Positions 1 through 9,810 of a stretch of DNA of 64,000 nt are shown in pieces. Within the stretch, counting starts at the first letter, position 1, and each line of letters opens with the position of its first letter. A program made the position numbers and the translations under genes. A model generated the notes under the pieces. That model searched no databases and was not told the DNA's origin. It saw nothing but the letters and a program-made list of their open reading frames with translations. Source of the stretch: Spirochaetia bacterium UBA5763 (GTDB lineage: Bacteria > Spirochaetota > UBA4802 > UBA5550); NCBI GenBank assembly GCA_002418835.1, contig DIEX01000034.1, positions 344,182 through 408,181 of the forward strand, read 5' to 3'.

Positions 1-2
1 TT

Positions 3-872
3 GGACATGAGGCGAAAAGGATGCTCGGGAGGACTCCCGGTGACATAGTGGCCATAAGGCCGATGAAAGATGGTGTTATCGCGGATTTTGAAACAGTTGA
101 AAAGATGATAAGGTATTTTATTACCAAGGTCCATAAAAGAAAGACTTTAGTCAGACCGAGAGTTGTTATCGGGGTTCCTTCAGGAATTACAGAGGTCGAA
201 AAAAGAGCTGTGCGTGAGTCTGCCGAGCAGGCCGGTGCCCGTGAAATATTTCTTATTGAAGAAGCACTCGCAGCTGCAATAGGAGCCAATATCCCTATCC
301 ATGAACCTGCTGGGCACATGATTGTTGATATCGGAGGTGGTACTACGGAGATAGCGGTTATATCTCTCGGTGGTATGGTAATTGCCGATTCACTGAGAAT
401 CGCCGGAGACGAATTCGATGACGCTATTATAAAATATATGAAAACACAGTATAACCTTATAATTGGTGAAAGGATGTCTGAAGAGGTTAAGTTCCGTCTT
501 GGAAATGTTTTCCCTGAAAAGAAAGTTGAGACCATGGAACTGAAGGGCCGTGATGCGATTTCCGGTCTCCCCAGAACTCTTGAAATAGATTCAGTTGAAA
601 TCAGAAAATCACTGAAGGAGCCTGTTGAGCAGATACTTGAAGGTGTAAAACATGCACTGGAAAAAACTCCGCCTGAGCTTGCTGCTGATATAGTAGAGCG
701 TGGTATAGTAATGACCGGCGGCGGTTCACTCCTTAAAGGCCTTGATAAATATATAAGCAAGGAGACCGGTGTGCCTGTAATTCTTGCTGAGAATCCGCTG
801 ACATGCGTTGTTCTTGGTGCGGGTAAATTTCTTGAAGAGATAAAAAATCTATATAGGGCAAATCTGAAGTAA
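3..872 (+). CDS. mreB: Rod shape-determining protein MreB (5'-partial)
   Basis: Bacterial actin homologue that polymerises under the inner membrane and positions the elongasome for lateral wall synthesis. The reading frame is open to the left edge of the window ([13 protein letters not shown] precedes and follows the first in-window ATG at 21), so the N-terminus lies outside. The actin-fold phosphate-2 loop is visible ([13 protein letters not shown]), as are the EEALAAAIG segment and the C-terminal adenosine motif [11 protein letters not shown]. It is the first in-window gene of the mreBCD-pbp2-rodA cluster, and mreC follows after 4 bp. Identification is secure; only the missing start is uncertain. 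Confidence 0.97.
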   Translation, partial: GHEAKRMLGRTPGDIVAIRPMKDGVIADFETVEKMIRYFITKVHKRKTLVRPRVVIGVPSGITEVEKRAVRESAEQAGAREIFLIEEALAAAIGANIPIHEPAGHMIVDIGGGTTEIAVISLGGMVIADSLRIAGDEFDDAIIKYMKTQYNLIIGERMSEEVKFRLGNVFPEKKVETMELKGRDAISGLPRTLEIDSVEIRKSLKEPVEQILEGVKHALEKTPPELAADIVERGIVMTGGGSLLKGLDKYISKETGVPVILAENPLTCVVLGAGKFLEEIKNLYRANLK

Positions 873-876
873 AAAC

Positions 877-1740
877 GTGGAATTACTGATACGACACAAA
901 TCGATAGTAACATTTATATCGTGTACCCTTTTTTGCATAATATCGCTCTCCGTTCAGGGGAGCGGTTTTACTTTAACCTTCGAGGGAATAATCAGCGGAA
1001 TTTTCTCCCCTTTCCAGAAAGGTTATAATGCTGTACAGGGTGGCACAAGCAGATTCTGGGTCGGCTTTTCCGAGTTTGACAGGGTAAAAGCTGACCTTGC
1101 GCTCACAAGGCAGAAGCTTGAGACTTACGAAGCTCTTGATGAAGATTTGAACGAAATCAGAAATGAGAATCTCAGGCTCCGCAATCTCCTCGGAATGAAA
1201 GAGAGGATCAGGTATGATTCTATACCCGGCTTCGTAATTTCAAAAGATCCCGATAACTGGTTCAGAACTCTCATCATTAATAGGGGGGAGAGGGATGGAG
1301 TTACCATAAATATGCCGGTGGTGGCGTATCAGGGTGACACCAAAGCTATAATAGGTAAAATTGTTGAGGTGAGGGGTTCTCTTTCAAGGATTGAGCCTGT
1401 AATCTCCACTGATATAAAGATCGGTGTGAAATTAGGAGAGAGTAAATTTCCCGGGCTTCTTACCGGATACAGCCATAATTCCAATCTCTGTAAAGTGGAT
1501 TATATAACAAGGGCTGCACAGGTAAAATTCGGCGACGTGATCGTCACTTCAGGGCAGGCGGGTGTATTCCCTCCCGGTCTTGTTATTGGTACTGTTGTAA
1601 AAACTGAACTCCCTGAATCAAACCCTTATCAGAAGATCATAGTGAAACCTGCAATTGATTACAACCTGATTGATGAAGTCTTTATTATCAAAAAGAATCC
1701 GGATAAGGATCTCTTTGATATGTTTGAGGAAATGCAATGA
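877..1740 (+). CDS. mreC: Rod shape-determining protein MreC
   Basis: Periplasmic, membrane-anchored elongasome scaffold that activates PBP2/RodA. It has one N-terminal membrane segment (about residues 9-30), a coiled-coil stretch (about 70-105, ending in the typical NLRLRNLLGM) and then the paired beta-barrel MreC core with the usual GxVxxxxP-type segments (VIVTSGQAGVFPPGLVIGTV). Its length of 287 aa is normal. The start is GTG, 4 bp after mreB, with no strong Shine-Dalgarno, which suggests translational coupling. The stop overlaps mreD by 4 bp. Confidence 0.95.
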   Translation: MELLIRHKSIVTFISCTLFCIISLSVQGSGFTLTFEGIISGIFSPFQKGYNAVQGGTSRFWVGFSEFDRVKADLALTRQKLETYEALDEDLNEIRNENLRLRNLLGMKERIRYDSIPGFVISKDPDNWFRTLIINRGERDGVTINMPVVAYQGDTKAIIGKIVEVRGSLSRIEPVISTDIKIGVKLGESKFPGLLTGYSHNSNLCKVDYITRAAQVKFGDVIVTSGQAGVFPPGLVIGTVVKTELPESNPYQKIIVKPAIDYNLIDEVFIIKKNPDKDLFDMFEEMQ

Positions 1741-2240
1741 TATATACATATCTTATTACTGCTGCTGTTGTGCTTGTTTCAATGTTAATCCAGGGTCACA
1801 GTTCGTTTGATGTTATACGGATAGCAGGTGTTAAGCCGGATCTCCTTTTCGTGATTACTGTTTATATGGGATACAGCTTCGGTTCTTTTCATGGAGAAAT
1901 TACAGGTTTCGCAAGCGGGCTCCTTCATGATTCAATTTCCAATTCCCCCCTGGGGCTTATGACTCTTCCTAAACTCGCCATCGGTTTTGTCGTGGGGATG
2001 TTCGGAAGGTCTGTTCTTAAGGGCAATATGGCGGCAATTTTAGTACTTATATTCGCAGCAAGTATAGCAAAGGGTATAATTACCCTTTTTCTATGTTATA
2101 TATTCCACCAGGGTATGATCTCATCTGTTATTCATGTGATTCTGCCCGAAGCATTTTATAATGCGATCCTCTCTCCTATGCTGTTTTTTATATTCGACAA
2201 AATCTACCAGGGCGAACTTCAGAGAGAGGGGTATCTTTAA
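1737..2240 (+). CDS. mreD: Rod shape-determining protein MreD
   Basis: Small integral membrane protein of the elongasome. It has 167 aa, mostly hydrophobic, with about five or six predicted membrane segments and the MreD-like region PDLLFVITVYMGYSFG. It overlaps mreC by 4 bp (ATGA) and abuts the PBP2 gene with no gap, so it is co-translated with both. Sequence conservation in MreD is low; position and topology carry the call. Confidence 0.88.
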   Translation: MIYTYLITAAVVLVSMLIQGHSSFDVIRIAGVKPDLLFVITVYMGYSFGSFHGEITGFASGLLHDSISNSPLGLMTLPKLAIGFVVGMFGRSVLKGNMAAILVLIFAASIAKGIITLFLCYIFHQGMISSVIHVILPEAFYNAILSPMLFFIFDKIYQGELQREGYL

Positions 2241-4115
2241 ATGAACCAGACATCCCTTAAGACCAGAATGCTTGAGGCGTTCAGGAAGAGGATGTATGTC
2301 TTTTTTATAAGTGTATCCTCTATATTCGCAATCCTTGTTCTTCAGCTTATTAATCTTCAGCTTGTCCAGGGGAAAGAGTACTCCCTGAAAGCCCAGATGA
2401 ATATGGAGAACAATATACCTATCCCTGCTGCCAGGGGGGAGATCTATGACAGGGATTTCCAGAGAGGTGTATCCGGTACTGTTCTTGTTTCCAACAGGCC
2501 GTCATTCAACCTCACCATGGTTCCTAAAAATTTTGAATCTGAAGCAGCAATGATTGAAGTTCTGGAGAGATTAAGACCGCTAATCGGTTTTGACCTTCAG
2601 AATACTCTTGCAGATATTAAAAAGGGGAATCCATGGGAGAGATATCTTTTAAAAGACGATGTCAGTTTTGATGTTATAGTAAAGATAGCATCTCATAAAA
2701 ACATCTATCCTAATATTCACTGGGAGGATGCCCCTATCCGTGTCTATAACTATAGTGATGTTATGGCTCACGTTATCGGGTACACAGGGAGCCTTAATAA
2801 AGAGGAGTATAATGTCCTTAAAGATCAGGGTTATAAATACTATCAGACAATTGGTAAAATCGGAATTGAAAAGCAGTACGATGCTCATTTGCGTGGAGAA
2901 GACGGCTTTATACGCAGGATAGTGGATGTCAGAAACAGGGTTGAGGGTGAAGAGATCGGAAAATCTCCAACCGGCGGGAATAATATAGTCCTTACAATAG
3001 ATTACGAGGTTCAGGCAGCGGCCCATGATGCACTGGAAGGGAGCAGCGGTGCTGTTATGGTTCTGAAGGCGTCAACCGGTGAAATAATAGCCATGGTAAG
3101 CAGACCCGGCTATGATCCGAATGAAATTATTTCAAAAGAGAATTCAGGAATAATAAGGGAGCTCAACAGCAATCCTTCAAAGCCTTTTTTAAACAGAACA
3201 ATTCAGTCAAGATATCCTCCGGCATCTACTTTTAAAATAGTGACCTCCATTGCAGCTCTTGAAACGGAGAAAACATATCCTGAGAAAACATACTACTGCC
3301 CGGGGAAATATACTCTTAAAGGGTATGTGGATACAGATTTCTACTGTTTTAAAACTCACGGGACTCTTGATCTTTACTGGGCGCTTGGCAAGTCATGCAG
3401 CGTATATTTTTATAATCTTGGAATGGCTGTGGGACCCACAATGATAATGAAATACGCAAGCTATATGGGTCTTGACGAGTTAACAAAGGTTGATATCCCC
3501 GGTGAAATTGCGGGTTTTATACCTTCCCAGAGATGGAAACTTAAGACTTTCGGACAGCCGTGGTTTGACGGTGATACAATAAATATGTCTATAGGGCAGG
3601 GTTTCCTTGCTGTGACGCCTATAGCTCTCGCAAATATGATGTGCGGCATTGTAAATAACGGTATTGTGTATAAAACGCATCTGGTAAAAGAAATTTACAC
3701 CCCGGACAACAGGACAGTTCTCCAGAGCAGTAAAAAAGAGAAATTGAGAGAGGTGCCTCTGTCCCCTGTTACTCTTAATACGATAAAGCAGGGTATGAGA
3801 TACAGTGTGCAGGGTGGAACCTCCGGATGGCTTAGCAGGTTAAAGGTGCCGGCAGCTGGTAAAACAGGAACAGCGCAGACAAGATCAAACAGAAAGGAGA
3901 ATTTTTCCCAGCACGCATGGTTTCTCGGTTTTGCACCTTACAGCGATCAGCCGAGTGAGAATACTATTGTTGTCTGCGTGTTTATTGAGTTCGGACAGTG
4001 GGGAGCATCTGCGGCAGCTCCTGTAGCTGAACGGGTATTTGCCAAGCTTATAGAACAGGGGTATTTCAGGGAGTATTCACAACAGGGTAATCTTAATGTG
4101 CAGCAGATCAAATAA
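2241..4115 (+). CDS. mrdA: Penicillin-binding protein 2 (elongasome transpeptidase)
   Basis: Class B PBP that cross-links peptidoglycan during cylindrical growth, working with RodA. Layout: a short cytoplasmic tail, a membrane anchor (about residues 18-42), a dimerisation/pedestal domain, then the transpeptidase domain. The active-site serine motif is STFK (Ser329-Lys332) and the KTG triad is at about 541-543. The second motif reads Ser-Cys-Ser at about 385-387, where SxN or SxD is usual. Length (624 aa) is typical. It abuts mreD and is followed after 18 bp by rodA. Confidence 0.95.
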   Translation: MNQTSLKTRMLEAFRKRMYVFFISVSSIFAILVLQLINLQLVQGKEYSLKAQMNMENNIPIPAARGEIYDRDFQRGVSGTVLVSNRPSFNLTMVPKNFESEAAMIEVLERLRPLIGFDLQNTLADIKKGNPWERYLLKDDVSFDVIVKIASHKNIYPNIHWEDAPIRVYNYSDVMAHVIGYTGSLNKEEYNVLKDQGYKYYQTIGKIGIEKQYDAHLRGEDGFIRRIVDVRNRVEGEEIGKSPTGGNNIVLTIDYEVQAAAHDALEGSSGAVMVLKASTGEIIAMVSRPGYDPNEIISKENSGIIRELNSNPSKPFLNRTIQSRYPPASTFKIVTSIAALETEKTYPEKTYYCPGKYTLKGYVDTDFYCFKTHGTLDLYWALGKSCSVYFYNLGMAVGPTMIMKYASYMGLDELTKVDIPGEIAGFIPSQRWKLKTFGQPWFDGDTINMSIGQGFLAVTPIALANMMCGIVNNGIVYKTHLVKEIYTPDNRTVLQSSKKEKLREVPLSPVTLNTIKQGMRYSVQGGTSGWLSRLKVPAAGKTGTAQTRSNRKENFSQHAWFLGFAPYSDQPSENTIVVCVFIEFGQWGASAAAPVAERVFAKLIEQGYFREYSQQGNLNVQQIK

Positions 4116-4133
4116 CTATTCAGGGTAGCAGGG

Positions 4134-5450
4134 ATGTTCGGCAGGGATATATTCGGGAAAATGGATATTATACTGATAGGGGCCGTATTTGTTGCGGTTG
4201 CTTTCGGTATAATGATGATATACAGCGCCGGTTTTGATCCGGTAGAGCAGATTAATAAGGGTCTTTATAAAAAACAGATTATCTGGTTCATTATAGGCAT
4301 AATTTTTATGACTATGATGTCCATTTTTAATTACAGGCAGTTAGGCGATTATTCTCTATATATTTACGGATTTGTTATCTTTATTGTCCTTATTACTACT
4401 GTTTTCGGAAGGCCTATAAGAGGAACATCCGCGTGGCTATCTTTCGGTTTTTTCTCAATACAACCCTCTGAGTTTATGAAGCTCGCTGTGGTTATTGTCC
4501 TGGCTAAATATCTGGAATTAAGGGAACGGGATATTAAAAATTTCAGAGAACTCCTTATACCAACTATGTTTGTGCTGGTTCCTGTTCTTATTATCCTTAA
4601 ACAGCCTGATTTCGGGACAGCTGCCATATTTATTCCGGTTTTATTTACAATGCTTTTTATGGGTGGTGCTGACGTTTCACACCTCGTTTCAATTATACTC
4701 ATCGCTATCATAGCCCTGGTTTTTCCGATGATGTACACATATTGGGAATGGGCCGGATATAAAGGGAGCAGTATCATTGTTCAGATGTTTGTGCACCTTG
4801 ATGTCCTCTTTACAATTTCAGGTGTGCTTCTGTTTATAGCTGTGTCAACATTCATTATGCATTTTTTCTTTAATCAGAGTTTTCTGAGAAAAATATATAT
4901 CCCTGCAACAGTAATCTCTCTTGGTCTGATGATGTCAGTTGTTATACACAAATGGTTTAAAGAGTATCAGAAAAAGAGAATACTTGTGTTCCTTAACCCG
5001 GATCTTGACCCCCATGGCTCAGGTTATAATATTATTCAGTCAAAGGTGGCTATAGGCTCAGGGGGATTCTTCGGTAAGGGTTTTCTTCAGGGGACACAGA
5101 CCCAGCTTGGATTTCTGCCTGAGAAGACTTCAGATTTTATTTTCCCTGTTATAGCAGAGGAACTCGGATTCGCAGGTGCTATTATTGCTATTGCCCTTCT
5201 TGGTGTGATCATCTACAGAGGTATGGAGATTGCTCTTGGCACCAGGGATAAATTCGGGGCTCTGCTGGCTACCGGAATTACAGCCATATTATTCTTTCAT
5301 ATCCTCATTAATATAGGGATGGTAATAGGTATAATGCCTGTTACAGGACTTCCGCTCTGTTTTTTTTCATACGGTGGGTCTAATCTTTTTATGGTAATGA
5401 TCAGTGTCGGTATTCTTAATAATATAAGCATGAACCGTTCTCTTTACTGA
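4134..5450 (+). CDS. mrdB: Rod-shape peptidoglycan glycosyltransferase RodA
   Basis: SEDS-family polymerase that makes glycan strands with PBP2. Many membrane segments cover the whole 438 aa. SEDS hallmarks are visible: RGTSAWLSFGFFSIQPSEFMKLA near residue 100, and the C-terminal EKTSDFIFPVIAEELGF and LPFxSYGGSN-like LCFFSYGGSNL. It is longer than the usual 370-420 aa because of an insertion around residues 205-250 with extra hydrophobic segments. It is the last gene of the mre/rod cluster. Confidence 0.95.
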   Translation: MFGRDIFGKMDIILIGAVFVAVAFGIMMIYSAGFDPVEQINKGLYKKQIIWFIIGIIFMTMMSIFNYRQLGDYSLYIYGFVIFIVLITTVFGRPIRGTSAWLSFGFFSIQPSEFMKLAVVIVLAKYLELRERDIKNFRELLIPTMFVLVPVLIILKQPDFGTAAIFIPVLFTMLFMGGADVSHLVSIILIAIIALVFPMMYTYWEWAGYKGSSIIVQMFVHLDVLFTISGVLLFIAVSTFIMHFFFNQSFLRKIYIPATVISLGLMMSVVIHKWFKEYQKKRILVFLNPDLDPHGSGYNIIQSKVAIGSGGFFGKGFLQGTQTQLGFLPEKTSDFIFPVIAEELGFAGAIIAIALLGVIIYRGMEIALGTRDKFGALLATGITAILFFHILINIGMVIGIMPVTGLPLCFFSYGGSNLFMVMISVGILNNISMNRSLY

Positions 5451-5634
5451 TTCCCTTCATTATTTTTAACCGGGCTGAATAATCTCATCATTAACTCTCT
5501 AAAAGTGCTAAAGTGAGATTGTTCAGTATCCAAACATCACTTTAAATATCCTCTTTTCCGGAAAATTCAATTCAGTTAACCCTCTTTTCTAACGATAATA
5601 TCTTATAAGAAATCCTTTTGCAGAAGAGGTTAGA

Positions 5635-7071
5635 ATGCTCGGCAACTTAAAGGTGAATAACAGTGATTCCCTTAATTCGTTAATATCACTGAAACAGGAT
5701 AATGATTCTTCAGGAATAAAGTCAGGGAGCCGGGATTTCTATTCCATGGTTCTGGATCACAACCGTGTTATGAACAGCAGAGAGACCAGTGAAAAACAAT
5801 TCACTGTTGAAACAGTGTCTCAGACCGGCTTAAGTGATAACTCAGGGCAGGCTGAAAGAAAAGCAGACCATATACAGGAAAAGAGTGAACGGGCCTCAAC
5901 TGATAATTCAGCAGAGAAGACAGGTGAAGCACCAGTTCGGGCCGCAGGGGATGAGGGAAAATCCGTAAGTAAAAATGAATCAGACAAGTCTGAGAAAGTA
6001 AAAAAAACCGATTCTAAAGACGAAGATGAAAAGGCGATAAATGATTTTCTGACCAGTTCTGCCGGAGAGATGCTGACTAAAAAGATCACTGATCTGGCAA
6101 AAGGAACAGAAAAAGGGAATGTGGAAGAATTCCTTAAGAAATTCAGCAGGCTTACAGATGAACTCCTCGCTTCCATAAAAAAGAAAGTATCAGCAGGAAA
6201 CGATTTCAGCATCTCAATGTCCGGCGAGAATCAGGGAACCCGTGCGGATAAAACCCCTGTATTGACTGATTTTTTTGATAAACTCGGACGTGAGCTATCT
6301 AAGCTTGCTACAGGTAAAAAAGGTAGCGATAAGGCACCTGCTTTCACTGAGAAAGAGATCAAAGAAACCATCGGCGCAATTATAGATGATATTAAAAAGG
6401 TGAAGAACAGAAATCATGAAAAGCCGGAATTAAAAAAAGCTGAACATGATGAGGTGAGAAATGATAAAAAAACTGAGACAAACATCGATCAGCTCACTGT
6501 AAAGAAAAGGGAAAACGGTAATGACTCAGCTTTCGACCTGAATTCCGGAAAGGACAGGAGCGGTAATCGGGAAGGGAGTTCGTTTTCTTCCGGTAAGATT
6601 GACTCCTTGAACAGAAACGGTTTTGAGAAAAACGAGCAGGTGATGAAGTCACCTGAATTCAGACAGAGCCTTCAGGAAATTATTGATAAAGCTAAAATTT
6701 CAGTTCGCGACAGTAATAATGCAACATTCAGCGTCAGGCTTTTCCCGAAAGATCTCGGGAGCGTTAACGTGAATCTTATGATGGAGAATGGCATTGTATC
6801 AGGGAGATTCCTTGTAGATAGTGATGAGGCCAAAAATCTTCTTATGAATAACCTGGGAGAGTTGCGGGAGCAGCTTGCTGAAGCGGGAATTCAGCTTGGC
6901 GAATTCAATGTTAACGTGAACCAGGGTGGAGAAAGATTTGCCGGTAAAGAGAAAGAGGATGAAAACATCAGGAGTTTGAATCCCTCTAACAGTGAATCTG
7001 AAGCAGCAATGATTAAATATGACTACAATTCTTCGGCCGCTCATAACGGCCATATAAACATGGTTATTTAG
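5635..7071 (+). CDS. fliK: Flagellar hook-length control protein FliK
   Basis: Secreted molecular ruler that sets hook length and switches export from hook to filament substrates. The N-terminal two thirds are low-complexity, rich in Ser, Lys, Asp and Glu, as in other FliK proteins. Residues about 350-440 form the conserved Flg_hook domain (SVRLFPKDLGSVNVNLMMEN, then LREQLAEAGIQLGEFNVNV). It lies 9 bp before flgD and near flgE, the classic hook gene order. A 184-bp gap separates it from rodA and should hold its promoter. Confidence 0.9.
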   Translation: MLGNLKVNNSDSLNSLISLKQDNDSSGIKSGSRDFYSMVLDHNRVMNSRETSEKQFTVETVSQTGLSDNSGQAERKADHIQEKSERASTDNSAEKTGEAPVRAAGDEGKSVSKNESDKSEKVKKTDSKDEDEKAINDFLTSSAGEMLTKKITDLAKGTEKGNVEEFLKKFSRLTDELLASIKKKVSAGNDFSISMSGENQGTRADKTPVLTDFFDKLGRELSKLATGKKGSDKAPAFTEKEIKETIGAIIDDIKKVKNRNHEKPELKKAEHDEVRNDKKTETNIDQLTVKKRENGNDSAFDLNSGKDRSGNREGSSFSSGKIDSLNRNGFEKNEQVMKSPEFRQSLQEIIDKAKISVRDSNNATFSVRLFPKDLGSVNVNLMMENGIVSGRFLVDSDEAKNLLMNNLGELREQLAEAGIQLGEFNVNVNQGGERFAGKEKEDENIRSLNPSNSESEAAMIKYDYNSSAAHNGHINMVI

Positions 7072-7080
7072 GGGTGTAAT

Positions 7081-7638
7081 ATGAAACTATTTGAAATGTC
7101 TGCACAGGATAGGATGAATTCAGTAGTACAGGCGAATGAATCCAACAGGAAAAATAAAACAGGTGAAGCGGGTGAGAAAAATAACCTCGGTAAGGAATCC
7201 TTTCTTAAACTGCTGGTCACTGAATTAAAGCATCAGGACCCGACAAAGCCCATGGAGGACAAGGAGTTTATTGCACAGATGGCGCAGTTTTCAACTCTTG
7301 AACAGATGTCCAATATGAATAAGGAGATAAAGAATCTTCTCGGCAGTTCAAAGGCCTCTGAAGCTTACGGAATACTTGGGAAGGAAGTCGATTCATTTGA
7401 TACTGTAAAAAAGACAAGGGTGTCAGGGGTTGTTTCCTCTGTATTTTATAAGGGGGAGGAGCTTATGCTTAAAGTCGGTAATGAAGAAGTTCCGATGAAA
7501 AATATTAACTCGGTAAGCGTCACTATCGAGAATAGTAAATCTATACCTGTAAATGTTAACTTTGACAGGAATAAAACCGGATATGATAACCTTGCTGATC
7601 AGGAAAGAAATTCCGGTTCGGTTAACGTAATTCAGTAG
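7081..7638 (+). CDS. flgD: Flagellar hook capping protein FlgD
   Basis: Scaffold that caps the growing hook and allows FlgE to assemble. The N-terminal hallmark FLKLLVTELKHQDPTKPM followed by FIAQMAQFSTLEQM is present (residues about 40-80). The C-terminal part is the beta-rich tudor/FnIII-like region in shortened form. At 185 aa it is at the short end for the family. It follows fliK after 9 bp and lies 78 bp upstream of flgE. Confidence 0.94.
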   Translation: MKLFEMSAQDRMNSVVQANESNRKNKTGEAGEKNNLGKESFLKLLVTELKHQDPTKPMEDKEFIAQMAQFSTLEQMSNMNKEIKNLLGSSKASEAYGILGKEVDSFDTVKKTRVSGVVSSVFYKGEELMLKVGNEEVPMKNINSVSVTIENSKSIPVNVNFDRNKTGYDNLADQERNSGSVNVIQ

Positions 7639-7716
7639 ATTAATAAATTCAGTGCTTATGTAAGAGAGTATTCAGTACGATAATATAATATAACTAATAA
7701 CCAGGAGTTTTCTGAT

Positions 7717-9090
7717 ATGATGCGTTCACTTTTTTCCGGGGTTTCCGGTCTGAAAAATCATCAAACACGGATGGATGTAATCGGGCACAATATTTCAAAC
7801 GTAAATACATACGGTTATAAAGCCACAAGGGTTACATTTCAGGATATGCTTTCTCAGACCATAGCCGGGGCGGCAAAGCCTGAGGAGAACAGGGGAGGGG
7901 TGAATCCTAAGCAGGTTGGACTTGGTATGACAGTGGCTTCAATTGACAGGCTCTTTACTCAGGGAAGTCTTCAGACAACGGGTAACCAGACAGATGTGGC
8001 TATTTCCGGAGACGGCTTCTTTGTTGTTGCTGATGGAGATAAAAGGTTTTACACAAGATCCGGAACATTCGGCCTTGACAGAGACGGGAATCTTGTTAAT
8101 CCGGCAAACGGCCTCAAGGTACAGGGCTGGAGAGCGGTTACTGATACTAACGGGCAGAAGATCGTAAGAGCTAACGGCCAGACTGAAGATCTTGTTGTTC
8201 CGGTATACAGCAAGATTGATGCAAAAGAAACAAATAATGTAAGATATAAATGCAACCTTGATTCAAGGAGTGCAATAGTTCCACCTCAAGCTGACGAAAG
8301 AATCAGAGCCTCAGCTGCGGTTACAACTAATATTGATGTATATGATAATCTGGGTGATACACACAGACTTACAATGACATTCTGGAAAACAGGGTTCAAC
8401 CAGTGGACAGCTTCAGCGGCAGTGACAGGCGCTTCTACCCCGATTACCCTTGATGTACCAGCCGGGGGCGGTCAGACAAACCAGAACAATCCTTCAAGCA
8501 GATTGAATCTGAGGTTTTCTCCGGATGGTAAACTGATGGCTGTATCTGACGCATCAAGCCCGGACGAAATGAACCAGGGGACTCTTGCTGTGAATGCCAA
8601 CTACAGGGTAGAGGGAGATCCCGCAGTCAGGACTATAAGGCTTAATCTCGGTGAAGCTGGTATCCTTTCAGGGATTACACAGTTCTCTTCTGTTTCCACA
8701 ACAAAGGCTGTTGAACAGGACGGGTATTCAATGGGCTATATGGAATCATTCAGTATAGATAACTCCGGCCTTATCACAGGGGTTTACTCCAATGGTACAA
8801 AACAGGCAATAGGGCAGATGGCTCTGGCTGTATTTACCAATAATCAGGGGCTTACTGCATCCGGAGAGAATCTGTTTGAAGTTTCAAATAACTCAGGTCT
8901 CCCGAACATAGGCCCTGCCGCAGAGGCGGGCAGGGGTAAAATCGTAGCCGGAACACTTGAAATGTCGAATGTAGATCTTTCAGATCAGTTTACTGACATG
9001 ATTGTTACTCAGAGAGGGTTTCAGGCGAACTCAAGAACAATTCAGACAACAGACCAGATGCTTCAGGAAGTTCTTACACTGAAACGATAG
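7717..9090 (+). CDS. flgE: Flagellar hook protein FlgE, spirochaete type with Lys/Cys cross-link pair
   Basis: Structural subunit of the flagellar hook. N-terminal rod/hook motif (MRSLFSGVSGLKNHQTRMDVI... NISNVNTYGYKA) and C-terminal FQANSRTIQTTDQMLQEVL are typical. Two adjacent ATG codons occur (7717 and 7720) behind an AGGAG site; the second gives the usual M-R-S-L start. Counted from that second Met, Lys165 and Cys178 are present (the Cys lies in YKCNLDSR). In spirochaetes this pair forms a self-catalysed lysinoalanine link between hook subunits. Length (457 aa) fits. A hairpin terminator follows. Confidence 0.96.
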   Translation: MMRSLFSGVSGLKNHQTRMDVIGHNISNVNTYGYKATRVTFQDMLSQTIAGAAKPEENRGGVNPKQVGLGMTVASIDRLFTQGSLQTTGNQTDVAISGDGFFVVADGDKRFYTRSGTFGLDRDGNLVNPANGLKVQGWRAVTDTNGQKIVRANGQTEDLVVPVYSKIDAKETNNVRYKCNLDSRSAIVPPQADERIRASAAVTTNIDVYDNLGDTHRLTMTFWKTGFNQWTASAAVTGASTPITLDVPAGGGQTNQNNPSSRLNLRFSPDGKLMAVSDASSPDEMNQGTLAVNANYRVEGDPAVRTIRLNLGEAGILSGITQFSSVSTTKAVEQDGYSMGYMESFSIDNSGLITGVYSNGTKQAIGQMALAVFTNNQGLTASGENLFEVSNNSGLPNIGPAAEAGRGKIVAGTLEMSNVDLSDQFTDMIVTQRGFQANSRTIQTTDQMLQEVLTLKR

Positions 9091-9106
9091 TAATATAAGA
9101 TAGTTT

Positions 9107-9150
9107 AAGAGAGTAGCTGGGGGGGGGCCGTAAGGTCCCCTCTCTTTTAT
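9107..9150 (+). terminator. Terminator after flgE
   Basis: Inverted repeat AAGAGAG (9107-9113) / CTCTCTT (9140-9146) with an inner G-run paired to CCCC, followed by TTTT. It lies 17 bp after the flgE stop and probably ends the hook operon transcript. Confidence 0.6.
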
Positions 9151-9282
9151 TCATAAAAAAATTTTTTTGTTGACTGATCTGCCTTATATTTCCTATATGA
9201 TTCTATATCTATGTAAAAATCCGATAACATCTGAAACAAGTCTCGTTTCTATAACTAATCTGAATTCCAGGGGAGTACTTTA

Positions 9283-9564
9283 ATGTCCAAAGAAAAAATA
9301 TTCTGCTCCAATTGCCAGCATTGCATTGTTATCAGGCAATATGAATCTGAGCCTGACAGGTATGTATTAAGGGTTAAATGCCTTAAGAAACAGTGGTCAA
9401 AAAGGTCAGGAGAGGAGAAGCTTTATAAATATTTCACAGTTGCCAGAAGGATTATGGATGAGTGTGAGTATTATGAAGAATCAGGGGAACTTTTCCCGTA
9501 TATCAAAAATCTCAGAAAAGAACTCCCTATAAAGGATGAGATCTACTCTACAAGAGATATGTAG
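9283..9564 (+). CDS. Small Cys-rich conserved-type protein, function unknown
   Basis: A 93-aa protein with an N-terminal CSNCQHC motif (three Cys at residues 8, 11 and 14) and two further Cys (about residues 33 and 61), which could bind a metal ion. It has no signal peptide or membrane segment and is rich in charged residues. A GGGGAG Shine-Dalgarno lies 9 bp before the ATG. It stands alone between a terminator after flgE and a strong terminator at 9619-9655, so it is probably monocistronic. I recognise no named family. Confidence 0.7.
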   Translation: MSKEKIFCSNCQHCIVIRQYESEPDRYVLRVKCLKKQWSKRSGEEKLYKYFTVARRIMDECEYYEESGELFPYIKNLRKELPIKDEIYSTRDM

Positions 9565-9618
9565 TATCTTTTAAAGTATTACTATATATACTGTCTGATT
9601 ATTTTAAAGCAGCAGGAA

Positions 9619-9655
9619 TACAGAAAAGCCCATGATTAAAGTGGGCTTTTCTGTA
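9619..9655 (+). terminator. Strong hairpin terminator
   Basis: Perfect 14-bp inverted repeat (TACAGAAAAGCCCA at 9619-9632 and its complement at 9642-9655) with a 9-nt loop and T-rich/A-rich arms. It can act in both directions; it follows the 93-aa Cys-rich gene. Confidence 0.8.
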
Positions 9656-9810
9656 TGAACAGAATAAGAAAAACTGTTAAAAATGTTAAACCTTTTATGA
9701 ACAGGCAGGAAAAGTGTTTACGGCTTGACTCTTCATTAAATATACTTTCTTATGTCGTATTATATTTACATTCCCGTTAAAAAGTAAAAAAAGCAGATTC
9801 TGGAGGATAT

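Noticed and set aside
5572..5598. Possible sigma28-type flagellar promoter upstream of fliK, based on ACGATAA.
   Set aside because: The expected TAAA at the right distance is absent, so the match is too weak.
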